Positions 21,013-29,100 of a DNA stretch of 64,000 bases are shown piece by piece. Position numbers and translations under genes: made by a program. A model generated the notes under the pieces. It was not told where the DNA came from, searched no databases, and saw only the letters and a list, made by a program, of their open reading frames with translations. Origin of the DNA: Streptomyces sp. NBC_00539 (GTDB lineage Bacteria; Actinomycetota; Actinomycetes; Streptomycetales; Streptomycetaceae); the NCBI RefSeq assembly GCF_036346105.1, contig NZ_CP107811.1:2238501-2302500 (forward strand), read 5' to 3'. Each line of letters starts with the position of its first letter. Position 1 is the stretch's first letter.

Positions 21013-21537
21013 TCAGGCGCTGCGGTCGAGCGCGCGCAGGCTGCGGTCCGTGATGGACCGGCCGCCACGCCCTATGGCGATCGTGCCGGACTGCACGAGC
21101 TCCTTGATGCCGAAGGGCTCCAGCATCTTGAGCATGGCGCCGAGCTTGTCGCTGCCACCGGTCGCCTCGATGGTGACGGCCTCCGGGGAGACGTCGACCG
21201 TCTTGGCACGGAACAGCTGGACGATCTCGACGATCTGCGAGCGGGTCTCGTTGTCGGCGCGGACCTTCACCAGAACGAGTTCGCGCTCGATGGCGCTGTG
21301 CGGTTCCAGCTCGACGATCTTGAGCACGTTCACCAGCTTGTTCAGCTGCTTGGTCACCTGCTCCAGCGGAAGGTCCTCGACGTTCACGACGATGGTGATG
21401 CGGGAGATGTCGGGGTGCTCGGTGACGCCGACCGCGAGGGAGTCGATGTTGAACCCGCGGCGGGAGAACAGCGCGGCGATCCTGGCGAGGATGCCGGGCG
21501 TGTTCTCGACCAGGACGGAGAGCGTGTGCTTGGACAT
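21013..21537 (-). CDS. ilvN: Acetolactate synthase small (regulatory) subunit
   Basis: Regulatory subunit of acetohydroxyacid synthase, 174 residues. An N-terminal ACT domain (MSKHTLSVLVENTPGILARI, FSRRGFNIDSLAVG) binds valine for feedback inhibition; a second ACT-like domain covers about 85-160. It activates and stabilises the IlvB subunit. ATG at 21537 begins the conserved sequence. It lies 31 bases after ilvB and is clearly co-transcribed. Assignment is certain. Confidence 0.97.
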   Translation of the reverse strand: MSKHTLSVLVENTPGILARIAALFSRRGFNIDSLAVGVTEHPDISRITIVVNVEDLPLEQVTKQLNKLVNVLKIVELEPHSAIERELVLVKVRADNETRSQIVEIVQLFRAKTVDVSPEAVTIEATGGSDKLGAMLKMLEPFGIKELVQSGTIAIGRGGRSITDRSLRALDRSA

Positions 21538-21568
21538 GTGGGGCGTTCTCTCTCTCGGCTCTCTCGGC

Positions 21569-23455
21569 TCAGTCGTCTTCGTTGTCGCCGAAGTCGGGAC
21601 GGACGCCCCGGGCTGCCATGACCTCGTCGTTGGAGGTGCCGGCGGCGACCATCGGCCACACCATGGCGTCCTCGTGGACGATGAAGTCGACGACCACCGT
21701 ACGGTCGTTGATCGCGTTGGCCTCGGCGATGACACGGTCCAGGTCGGCCGGGTCCTCACAGCGCAGGGCGACGCAGCCCATGGCCTCGGACAGCTTGACG
21801 AAGTCCGGGACGCGGGTGCCCTGGCGGGGGGCGACGGACTCTCCGAGCTGGGAGCCGACGGTGTCGTGGCCGGTCTCGTCCGCGTGCAGGACGGTGTTGG
21901 AGTACCGCTGGTTGTAGAACAGGGTCTGCCACTGGCGGACCATGCCCAGCGCGCCGTTGTTGATGATCGCGACCTTGATCGGGATGTTGTTCAGCGCGCA
22001 GGTGACCAGTTCCTGGTTGGTCATCTGGAAGCAGCCGTCGCCGTCGATCGCCCAGACGGTGCGCTCGGGCATGCCGACCTTGGCGCCCATGGCGGCCGGG
22101 ACGGCGTAGCCCATGGTTCCGGCGCCGCCGGAGTTCAGCCAGGTACGGGGCTCCTCGTAGTTGACGAAGTGCGAGGCCCACATCTGGTGCTGGCCGACGC
22201 CGGCAGCGTAGATCGTGTGTTCGGGGGCCAGTTCGCCGATGCGCTGGATGACCTGCTGCGGGGAGAGCATGCCGTCCGAAGGCAGGTCGTAGCCCAGCGG
22301 GTACGTCTCGCGCCAGCGGTTGAGGTCCTTCCACCAGGCGCTGTAGTCGCCGGCGTTGCCCTCGGTGTGCTCGGCCTGGACGGCCTGGATCAGGTCGGCG
22401 ATGACCTCGCGGGCGTCGCCGACAATCGGGACGTCCACCTCGCGGTTCTTGCCGATCTCCGCGGGGTCGATGTCCGCGTGGATGACCTTCGCGAAGGGGG
22501 CGAAGCTGTCCAGCTTGCCGGTGACGCGGTCGTCGAAGCGGGTACCGAGGGCGATCAGCAGGTCCGACTTCTGCAGCGCCGTGACGCCGGTGACCGAGCC
22601 GTGCATACCGGGCATGCCGACGTGCAGGGGGTGGCTGTCGGGGAACGAGCCGAGCGCCATCAGGGTGGTGCAGACCGGGACGCCGGTCAGCTCGGCGAGG
22701 ACCTTGAGCTCGGCGGTCGCGCCGGACTTCATGACACCGCCGCCGACGTACAGGACCGGGCGCTTGGCCTGGCAGATGAGCTTGGCGGCCTCGCGGATCT
22801 GCTTGGCGTGCGGCTTGGTGACCGGCCGGTAGCCGGGCAGGTCGTGGGCGGGCGGCCAGGAGAAGGTCGTCTTCGCCTGGAGCGCGTCCTTGGCGATGTC
22901 GACCAGGACCGGGCCGGGGCGGCCGGTGGAGGCGATGTGGAACGCCTCGGAGATCGTCCGCGGGATGTCCTCGGCCTTGGTGACCAGGAAGTTGTGCTTG
23001 GTGATCGGCATGGTGATGCCGACGATGTCCGCCTCCTGGAATGCGTCGGTGCCGATCGCCTTGGAGGAGACCTGGCCGGTGATCGCGACCAGCGGGACGG
23101 AGTCCATGTGGGCGTCGGCGATCGGGGTGACCAGGTTGGTGGCGCCGGGGCCGGAGGTGGCCATGCAGACGCCGACCTTGCCGGTCGCCTGGGCGTAGCC
23201 GGTGGCGGCGTGGCCGGCGCCCTGCTCGTGGCGGACCAGGATGTGACGGACCTTCTTGCTGTCCATCATCGGGTCGTAGGCGGGAAGGATGGCGCCGCCC
23301 GGGATGCCGAATACGGTGTCGCACCCCACCTCTTCGAGAGAGCGGATGAGGGACTGCGCACCCGTGACGTGCTCAACTGCGGCGGACTGCTGTCCACCCG
23401 TACGGGGCCGCGGCTGCGGATGGTGGGCCCCGGTGGCCTGGTCGGTCATCGGCAT
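21569..23455 (-). CDS. ilvB: Acetolactate synthase large (catalytic) subunit
   Basis: ThDP-dependent enzyme that condenses two pyruvates, or pyruvate and 2-oxobutyrate, at the head of valine, leucine and isoleucine synthesis. About 628 residues. The catalytic glutamate is in [15 protein letters not shown], an FAD-binding middle domain follows, and the ThDP/Mg motif is [19 protein letters not shown]. The N-terminal 30 residues are a disordered His/Pro-rich tail typical of Streptomyces. ATG at 23455 (MPMTDQ) and ATG at 23449 (MTDQ) are both possible; the second has better spacing to the GAAGAG motif. Expression is governed by the leader-peptide attenuator just upstream. Confidence 0.97.
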   Translation of the reverse strand: MPMTDQATGAHHPQPRPRTGGQQSAAVEHVTGAQSLIRSLEEVGCDTVFGIPGGAILPAYDPMMDSKKVRHILVRHEQGAGHAATGYAQATGKVGVCMATSGPGATNLVTPIADAHMDSVPLVAITGQVSSKAIGTDAFQEADIVGITMPITKHNFLVTKAEDIPRTISEAFHIASTGRPGPVLVDIAKDALQAKTTFSWPPAHDLPGYRPVTKPHAKQIREAAKLICQAKRPVLYVGGGVMKSGATAELKVLAELTGVPVCTTLMALGSFPDSHPLHVGMPGMHGSVTGVTALQKSDLLIALGTRFDDRVTGKLDSFAPFAKVIHADIDPAEIGKNREVDVPIVGDAREVIADLIQAVQAEHTEGNAGDYSAWWKDLNRWRETYPLGYDLPSDGMLSPQQVIQRIGELAPEHTIYAAGVGQHQMWASHFVNYEEPRTWLNSGGAGTMGYAVPAAMGAKVGMPERTVWAIDGDGCFQMTNQELVTCALNNIPIKVAIINNGALGMVRQWQTLFYNQRYSNTVLHADETGHDTVGSQLGESVAPRQGTRVPDFVKLSEAMGCVALRCEDPADLDRVIAEANAINDRTVVVDFIVHEDAMVWPMVAAGTSNDEVMAARGVRPDFGDNEDD

Positions 23456-23531
23456 TCTCTTCTCGAAGCTGAGGGTTTTACGAGGAGCGGGGATCCCCCG
23501 GACCGTGGCCGGGGGCGTGTGCCAGTGCAAC

Positions 23532-23565
23532 AAAAAACCCCTCGTGCCGGGAGGCAAGCGAGGGG
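23532..23565 (-). terminator. ilvB attenuator terminator
   Basis: On the minus strand CCCCTCG (23565-23559) pairs with CGAGGGG (23544-23538), an inner TGCC/GGCA stem completes the hairpin, and six T follow (23537-23532). It lies between the leader peptide stop and ilvB, so it is an attenuator rather than an operon end. Confidence 0.85.
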
Positions 23566-23567
23566 AG

Positions 23568-23620
23568 CGCGTCGGGCGTTGTGGAGCGGGGACATACCGA
23601 CCCCGGCTTCAGCCGACGCG
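23568..23620 (-). promoter_or_regulatory. ilvB leader switch stem
   Basis: CGCGTCGG, which encodes the last leader residues Arg-Val-Gly (23620-23613), can pair perfectly with CCGACGCG (23575-23568) just before the terminator. Alternatively GGGGTCGG (23604-23597) can pair in two blocks with CCGA and CCCC around 23575-23562, which would block the terminator. This is the expected two-state layout of a ribosome-controlled attenuator; the alternative fold is my inference. Confidence 0.6.
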
Positions 23621-23650
23621 CTTTCCAAGTACGAGAATTCGGGTGCGCAT
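23609..23650 (-). CDS. ilvB leader peptide (13 aa)
   Basis: A 13-codon gene, MRTRILVLGKRVG, with GGGAGGG eight bases before the ATG. It is the regulatory leader of the ilvBNC operon: the run Ile-Leu-Val-Leu tests charging of all three branched-chain tRNAs. The codons used are ATT, CTC, GTA and CTT; three of these are rare in Streptomyces, which should make stalling more sensitive. I recall the same peptide in other Streptomyces ilvB leaders. A terminator with U-tract begins 44 bases downstream. Stalling should prevent that terminator and let ilvB be read. Confidence 0.9.
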   Translation of the reverse strand: MRTRILVLGKRVG

Positions 23651-23683
23651 GGCATTGACCCTCCCTCTGGCGGGAGGTCGATG

Positions 23684-26593
23684 TCAAGTAGGTGGGACGG
23701 GCGTCTCATTATGTGAGCCTCTAAGGGTGACCATCGAGCCACTGGGTGAGCCACCGGCCAAGGCCGGCTGGGCCAGCACGCCCGGTACTGGGAACGTACC
23801 GCGCACGAGGGCGCGCCGCAGCCTGTATTCGTCGAGTGGCCCGGAGAAGGCGATTCCCTGGCCGTGGGTGCACCCCATCGAGCGCAGCGCCATCACCTGC
23901 TCGGGCAGGTCCACCCCGTCGGCCACGGACTGCATGCCGAGGTCGTTTGCGATCCGCAAGAGCCCTGCGGTGATCTTGTGGAGGCGGGCCGACTCGACCA
24001 CGCCCTCGACCAGGCCGCGGTCCAGCTTGAGCATGTCGACGGGCAGGCGGCGAAGGGCGCTGATGGCCGCGTAGCCGCTGCCGAAGCCGTCGAGGGCGAT
24101 CAGCACGCCGAGCCTGCGCAGGGCCGCCAGACGCCGCTCCAGCTCGTCGAAGGGGACCCTGGGGTCGTTGTCGGCGAGCTCGATCACCAGCGAACCGGAA
24201 GGCAGCCCGTGGCGGGTCAGCAGGGCTTCCACCGAGGCCGCCGGCGCATCCCGGTCCAGCAGCCGTTCGGCGGTCATCCGGACGGCCACCGGGACGTCGT
24301 GCCCGGCCCGGTGCCGCTCGGCGGCCGCCTCCACGGCCTCCTCCAGCAGCCAGCGCCCCAGCTCGGCGGCGCGTACGGACGCGGCCCCGGCGAAGGCGCC
24401 CGGGGCGCCTTGGGATGCGGCGCGCGTGCCCTCGCCGGCCTCGGCGACGCGCAGGAACTCGGCCGGGGTGAAGAGGATCCCCTGGGCGGAGCGCCAGCGG
24501 GCCTGTGCGGCCACCGCCGTGACCTCCCCGGTGGCCAGCGACACCACGGGCTGGTGGAGCAGGGCGAACTCGCCCTCGTGGAGCGCGGTGCGCAGCCGGC
24601 CGGCCAGCTCCGCCTTGCGTACGACTTCGGTCTGCATCTGCGGCGCGTACAGCTCGACGCGGTCCTTGCCGCCCGCCTTGGCCCGGTACATCGCCAGATC
24701 CGCGTTGCGCATCAGGTCCGAAGGGGTGATGCCCGGATCCGCGAAGGCCACCCCGATGCTGGCGGCGACGCGTACCTCGCTCCCGGAGATCCGGTACGGC
24801 TGGGACAGCGTGGCGCGCAGCCGGTCGGCGATCTCGCGCACCTGGTACTCGCGGGCACTGCGGTCACGGCTGCCGTCACCGACGATCAACGCGGCGAACT
24901 CGTCCCCGCCGAGACGGGCCGCCGTGTCACCGGCCCGGACGGAGTCCTGGAGGCGGCGCCCGGCCTCGACGAGCAGTTCGTCGCCGGCCTGGTGCCCGAT
25001 GGTGTCGTTGACGGCCTTGAAGCCGTCGAGGTCGATGAAGAGCACGGCGGTGCTGTGGTCGCCGGCCCGGCGGCCGGTGAGGGCCTGGCGGACGCGGCGG
25101 GTGAACAGGGCCCGGTTGGGCAGGTCGGTGAGGGCGTCGTGCTCGGCGCTGTGCTGCAGCTGGGCCTGGAGGCGGACCCGCTCGGTGACGTCCCGGCTGT
25201 TGAGGATGAGGCCGCCCTGGTGGCGGTTGACGGTGGACTCCACGTTGAGCCATTCGCCGGCGCCCGACTTGAACCGGCACTCGATGCGGGTGGTGGGCTC
25301 CTCGGCGGGCGGCGTGGCGAGGAAGCGGCGTACCTCGTGGACCACGCGGCCCAGGTCGTCGGGGTGGATCAAGGCGGCCAGTTCGGTGCCGACGAGGTCC
25401 TCCGCCTCGCGGCCGTAGACCCCGGCGGCGGCGGGGCTGACGTAGCGCAGCGTCCCCGTGGGCGCGGCGATCATGATGACGTCGCTCGAACCCTGGACCA
25501 GGGAGCGGAAGTGGTTCTCCTTCTGGGCCAGTTCCTGGGTGAGCGCGATGTTGTCGAGGAGCATGATGCCCTGGCGGATGACGAGGGCGAGCACGACGGT
25601 GCAGCCGGTGAAGACGACCACGCGGTCGACTTTGCGGCCGTCCACGACGTTGTACAGGATGCCCAGCGTGCAGACGGCGGCGGCGAGGTACGGGGTGAGG
25701 GCGGTCAGCGACCCGGTGATGGGACGGCTGACCGGGCGGTCTCCCCCGGGGTGCCGGGCGACGACGGGCGCCGGGTGGCTGCGCCGGGCGCCCCAGGGCG
25801 CGTACGCGAGCAGCAGCGAGCCGGCGAACCAGCCGGCGTCCAGCAGCTGACCGGACTTGTACTCGGCGCTGAGCAGCGGTGAGGTGAACAGCGCGTCGCT
25901 GAGCACGGTCAGGGCCAGCGCGGAAATGGCGGTGTTGACGGCGGACCGGTTGCTCTCGGAGCGCCGGAAGTGCAGCACCAGGACTATCGAGACGAGCGCG
26001 ATGTCGAGGATCGGGTAGGCGAGGGTGAGCGCGGCGCTCAGCACGCTGCTGGGGGTGCCCGACTGGGCGGTGCGCGCGGCGTTGGCGAGGGCCAGGCTCC
26101 ACGACAGGGTCAGGAGCGAGCCGCCGATGAGCCAGGAGTCGAGCCCGAGGCAGACCCATCCGGCACGGGTGACCGGGCGTTTGGCGAGGACGAGCAGGCC
26201 CACGATCGCGGGCGGCGCGAAGCAGAGGAAGGCGAAGTCGGCGAGCGAGTGCTTGGGCACCTCGGCGCCGAGAACCACCTCGTACCAGCCCCAGACGGCG
26301 TTCCCGCATGCACCCATGAGGGACGAGAAGGCGAAGAGCAGCCACGCGGGGCGCTCGCGCGGGTCGATGGTGCGCGCGTATCCGTAGCAGGAGACGGCGG
26401 CGAGTAACGCGGCCCCGCTGAGCCCGAAGTCGCCCATGAAGTCGGCGACTTGTTTGGATCCCCAGCCGAGGGCGGATCCGACGGCGTACCCGGCGCAGGC
26501 GCCGGCGAGGAGCAGCTGCATCGCCAGACCCCTGCCCCGGCCTCCGCCGCCGCCGGGCGGGCGGGTCAGGAGCGCGGCGCCCGGGGCGCTCAC
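23684..26593 (-). CDS. Membrane PAS-GGDEF-EAL c-di-GMP protein, degenerate EAL
   Basis: About 969 residues. The first ~370 contain roughly nine hydrophobic helices. A PAS domain (about 375-490, ENHFRSLVQGSSDVIMIAA) leads into a GGDEF domain with an intact GGDEF at 562-566, so diguanylate cyclase activity is likely. The EAL domain has lost key residues: EAL is Ala-Ala-Gln (695-697, in AVAAQARW), DDFG is DGFG, and AEGVE is ADGVD, so hydrolysis of c-di-GMP is unlikely. I use GTG at 26593 with GAGGGG five bases upstream; ATG at 26671 lacks a site. By position it matches S. coelicolor SCO5511, which I believe is called cdgC. Its 3' end carries the ilvB promoter. Confidence 0.9.
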   Translation of the reverse strand: MSAPGAALLTRPPGGGGGRGRGLAMQLLLAGACAGYAVGSALGWGSKQVADFMGDFGLSGAALLAAVSCYGYARTIDPRERPAWLLFAFSSLMGACGNAVWGWYEVVLGAEVPKHSLADFAFLCFAPPAIVGLLVLAKRPVTRAGWVCLGLDSWLIGGSLLTLSWSLALANAARTAQSGTPSSVLSAALTLAYPILDIALVSIVLVLHFRRSESNRSAVNTAISALALTVLSDALFTSPLLSAEYKSGQLLDAGWFAGSLLLAYAPWGARRSHPAPVVARHPGGDRPVSRPITGSLTALTPYLAAAVCTLGILYNVVDGRKVDRVVVFTGCTVVLALVIRQGIMLLDNIALTQELAQKENHFRSLVQGSSDVIMIAAPTGTLRYVSPAAAGVYGREAEDLVGTELAALIHPDDLGRVVHEVRRFLATPPAEEPTTRIECRFKSGAGEWLNVESTVNRHQGGLILNSRDVTERVRLQAQLQHSAEHDALTDLPNRALFTRRVRQALTGRRAGDHSTAVLFIDLDGFKAVNDTIGHQAGDELLVEAGRRLQDSVRAGDTAARLGGDEFAALIVGDGSRDRSAREYQVREIADRLRATLSQPYRISGSEVRVAASIGVAFADPGITPSDLMRNADLAMYRAKAGGKDRVELYAPQMQTEVVRKAELAGRLRTALHEGEFALLHQPVVSLATGEVTAVAAQARWRSAQGILFTPAEFLRVAEAGEGTRAASQGAPGAFAGAASVRAAELGRWLLEEAVEAAAERHRAGHDVPVAVRMTAERLLDRDAPAASVEALLTRHGLPSGSLVIELADNDPRVPFDELERRLAALRRLGVLIALDGFGSGYAAISALRRLPVDMLKLDRGLVEGVVESARLHKITAGLLRIANDLGMQSVADGVDLPEQVMALRSMGCTHGQGIAFSGPLDEYRLRRALVRGTFPVPGVLAQPALAGGSPSGSMVTLRGSHNETPVPPT
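23708..23737 (-). promoter_or_regulatory. Candidate ilvB promoter inside the upstream gene
   Basis: On the minus strand TCGATG (23737-23732), an 18-base spacer and CATAAT (23713-23708) resemble -35 and -10 sites. Transcription would start near 23700, about 50 bases before the leader ATG. The whole promoter lies in the last codons of the PAS-GGDEF-EAL gene (stop at 23684). Confidence 0.55.
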
Positions 26594-26769
26594 CGGTCCC
26601 CCTCGCCGACTGGTTCCGGTACACCCCGTCGTCGCTTCCGGCGGCTTTGCCGCAGCGGATCCTTCGTCCATTGGCCGTGCATCGCCCGTCGCCCCCCAAA
26701 TGGTCCGATCACTCCCCAGCGCCAGACGTTCGTGGCGCAGCCCCTTCTTCCGGACGATACACCACTTTC

Positions 26770-26826
26770 GTCACTCAGCGACATAGAGCATCTACTCTCC
26801 GTGACCAGCGAGAGGGTTGTGACCAC
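26770..26826. promoter_or_regulatory. Possible BldD-type sites upstream of the GGDEF gene
   Basis: GTCACT (26770-26775), GTGACC (26801-26806) and GTGACCAC (26819-26826) resemble half-sites of BldD, the c-di-GMP-responsive master regulator that controls several GGDEF genes. The two GTGACC copies are 18 bases apart. Short motifs such as these occur by chance. Confidence 0.28.
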
Positions 26827-26867
26827 TGCGCGCACCCGCACGAACGCGCATGGTCACCATCCTGCCC

Positions 26868-27815
26868 TCAGTCGGTGATCAACACCGTGTTCTCCACGGG
26901 TTCCCCCGCGGCGAAACGGGTGAGCTGGCGGGCTACGAGGCGCTTCGCCCGTGGCTCGAAAGCGCTGCTGCTGCCGCCCACGTGAGGCGTGATCAGGAGG
27001 TTCGGGGCGTGCCAGAGCGGGTGTCCGGCGGGCAGCGGTTCCGGGTCGGTGACGTCGAGCGCCGCCCGCAGCCGTCCCGCACGCAGCTCCGCCAGCAGTG
27101 CCCCGGTGTCGACGACCGGTCCGCGGGCCACGTTGACGAGCAGGGCGCCGTCCTTCATGCGGCCGAGGAACCCGGCGTCCGCCAGGCCCCGGCTCTCCTC
27201 GGTCAGCGGCGTGCACAGGATGACCACGTCCGCCTCCGGCAGCAGCCGGGGCAGGTCGGCGAGGGCGTGCACCGGACCGCGCGGCACCGAGCGGGCCGAG
27301 CGGGCGACGCGCGTGATCCGCCTGCATTCGAACGGATCCAGGCGGTCCTCGACGGCCGCGCCGATCGACCCGTAGCCGACGATCAGGACGGACTTGTCGG
27401 CGAGCGCCTCGTAGAAACCGGAGCGCCACTCCTCGCGGTCCTGGCCGCGCACCATGCCCGGGATGCCGCGCAGGGACGCGAGGATCAGGGTGAGGGCCAG
27501 TTCGGCGGTGCTCGCCTCGTGGACGCCGCGCGCGTTGCACAGCCGTACGCCGGAGGGCAGGCCGGCGACGCCGGGGAGGACGTGGTCGATGCCGGCCGTC
27601 AGGGTCTGCACGACGCGCACCGCGGGCATGCCGGCCAGGGGGCGCAGGGTCACGGCCGGGGACTTCATGTAGGGCGTCACGTAGAAGACGCAGGGCCGCG
27701 GGTCCGCCGGGAACCGCTCCTCGCCGTCCCAGAGCCGGTAGCGGAAGCAGTCGGGGAGACCATCGACGTCTTCGGCGGGGAAGGGGAGCCAAACGTCCCC
27801 GGTCGTTGCAGTCAT
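26868..27815 (-). CDS. D-2-hydroxyacid dehydrogenase family protein
   Basis: NAD(P)-dependent dehydrogenase of 315 residues acting on an unknown 2-hydroxy acid. The Rossmann loop is IVGYGSIGAAVEDRL, the substrate arginine is in NVARGPVVDTGAL, and the catalytic Glu/His pair is in DPEPLPAGHPLW and LITPHVGGSS. The N-terminal lid begins MTATTGDVWLPFP. ATG at 27815 is my choice; ATG eight codons upstream is possible, and neither has a strong ribosome site. It is divergent from the aldo/keto reductase with a 73-bp gap. Confidence 0.9.
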   Translation of the reverse strand: MTATTGDVWLPFPAEDVDGLPDCFRYRLWDGEERFPADPRPCVFYVTPYMKSPAVTLRPLAGMPAVRVVQTLTAGIDHVLPGVAGLPSGVRLCNARGVHEASTAELALTLILASLRGIPGMVRGQDREEWRSGFYEALADKSVLIVGYGSIGAAVEDRLDPFECRRITRVARSARSVPRGPVHALADLPRLLPEADVVILCTPLTEESRGLADAGFLGRMKDGALLVNVARGPVVDTGALLAELRAGRLRAALDVTDPEPLPAGHPLWHAPNLLITPHVGGSSSAFEPRAKRLVARQLTRFAAGEPVENTVLITD

Positions 27816-27888
27816 GATCACGAGGCTATGCGAAGGCATCGGGATCAAGCCGTTAGTTTGAGGGCCGGACCGGGAGGGGGACGCAGGG

Positions 27889-28896
27889 GTGGAGCGCAGG
27901 TCGATCGGGGCGGGACCGCTGACGGTGGGCGCCATCGGGCTCGGCTGCATGCCGATGAGCTGGGGGTACGCACCTTCGCACCGGCGGGGCGAGGAGTCGC
28001 TGCGCACCCTGCACACGGCGCTGGACCTGGGGGCCAGCCTGCTGGACACGGCCGACGTGTACGGGCCGTACACCAACGAGCTCGTGCTCGGGCGCGTGCT
28101 GCGGGAGCGGCGCTCCGATGCCTTCGTGTCCGCCAAGGTGGGGCTGCGGGCGGGTGAGCAGCACGTGGTGGCCGACGGCCGGCCGGGGTACGTGCGGCGG
28201 GCCTGCGACGCGTCGCTGCGGCGGCTGCGGACCGACGTCATAGACCTCTACCAGCTGCACCGGGTGGATCCCGACGTCCCGGTGGAGGAGACGTGGGGCG
28301 CCATGGCGGAGCTGGTGGGGGCGGGGAAGGTGCGGGCGCTCGGGTTCTGCGCGCTGGGGGCGGCGGCCGGCCCGGGGGCGGGTCGGCGCGGGGACCGGGA
28401 GTACCGGGCGACCGTGCGGCACCTGGAGCGGGCGCAGCAGGTGTTCCCCGTGAGCGCGGTGCAGGCGGAGCTGTCGGTGTGGTCGCCGGAGGCGGCGTGG
28501 CAGCTGCTGCCGTGGTGTGCGGCCCGGGGGGTGGGGGTGCTGGCGGCGATGCCCCTGGGCAGCGGGTTCCTGACGGGGACGCTGCGGCCGGGGGCGGGCT
28601 TCGAGCCGCAGGACGTGCGGGCCCGGCACCCCCGGTTCACGGCGGAGGCGATGGCCTCGAACCAGGTACTGGTGGCGGGGCTGCGGCGGGTGGCCCTGCG
28701 GCACGGGCCCGAGGTGACCGCCGCGCAGGTGGCGTTGGCGTGGGTGCTGGCGCAGGGGCCGCACGTGGTGCCGGTGCCGGGCGCGGACCGGGCGCACTGG
28801 GCGGCGGAGAACGCGCGGGCGGCGGAGGTGCGGCTGACGGCCGACGACCTGGCGGAGATAGCGGGGCTGCCGGCGGCGGTGGGGGCCTGGGACTGA
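27889..28896 (+). CDS. Aldo/keto reductase
   Basis: NADPH-dependent TIM-barrel reductase of 335 residues. The catalytic tetrad is visible: Asp and Tyr in LLDTADVYGPYTNELVLG, Lys in FVSAKVGL, and His in LYQLHRVDPDVPVEE. The C-terminal VVPVPGADRAHW block binds the cofactor phosphate. GTG at 27889 follows GGGAGGGG at good spacing. The second half of the gene is extreme in G at all positions, unlike its neighbours, but the protein stays normal. Substrate unknown. Confidence 0.9.
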   Translation: MERRSIGAGPLTVGAIGLGCMPMSWGYAPSHRRGEESLRTLHTALDLGASLLDTADVYGPYTNELVLGRVLRERRSDAFVSAKVGLRAGEQHVVADGRPGYVRRACDASLRRLRTDVIDLYQLHRVDPDVPVEETWGAMAELVGAGKVRALGFCALGAAAGPGAGRRGDREYRATVRHLERAQQVFPVSAVQAELSVWSPEAAWQLLPWCAARGVGVLAAMPLGSGFLTGTLRPGAGFEPQDVRARHPRFTAEAMASNQVLVAGLRRVALRHGPEVTAAQVALAWVLAQGPHVVPVPGADRAHWAAENARAAEVRLTADDLAEIAGLPAAVGAWD

Positions 28897-29002
28897 GCGG
28901 GCCCGCTCAGGGGCGCCCCCGGCCCTCCCGGCCGGCGCTCCGGGGCCGCTCCGGGGCCACTTCCGGGCCGTCCCCGGGCCGCTCCCCGACCGCCCGGACA
29001 TC

Positions 29003-29053
29003 CACTCGATCGAGTGTACGAGCGGTGGAACTTCGGGTAGGGCCGTGGCTGTT
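29003..29053 (+). promoter_or_regulatory. Palindrome and ECF-like promoter upstream of the sugar dehydrogenase
   Basis: CACTCGATCGAGTG (29003-29016) is a perfect 14-bp palindrome. It is followed by GGAAC (29027-29031), 19 bases and GTT (29051-29053), close to the SigR-type pattern GGAAY-N19-GTT. The gene starts at 29101. Both are read by eye only. Confidence 0.4.
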
Positions 29054-29100
29054 GAGTCAGATGGAAGGGCACAGTCGGAGGGCCGGAGGGGAGCAGGGCG

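Noticed and set aside
23456-23700. T-box riboswitch upstream of ilvB
   Set aside because: No T-box sequence or specifier loop; the coding leader peptide and terminator explain the region better.
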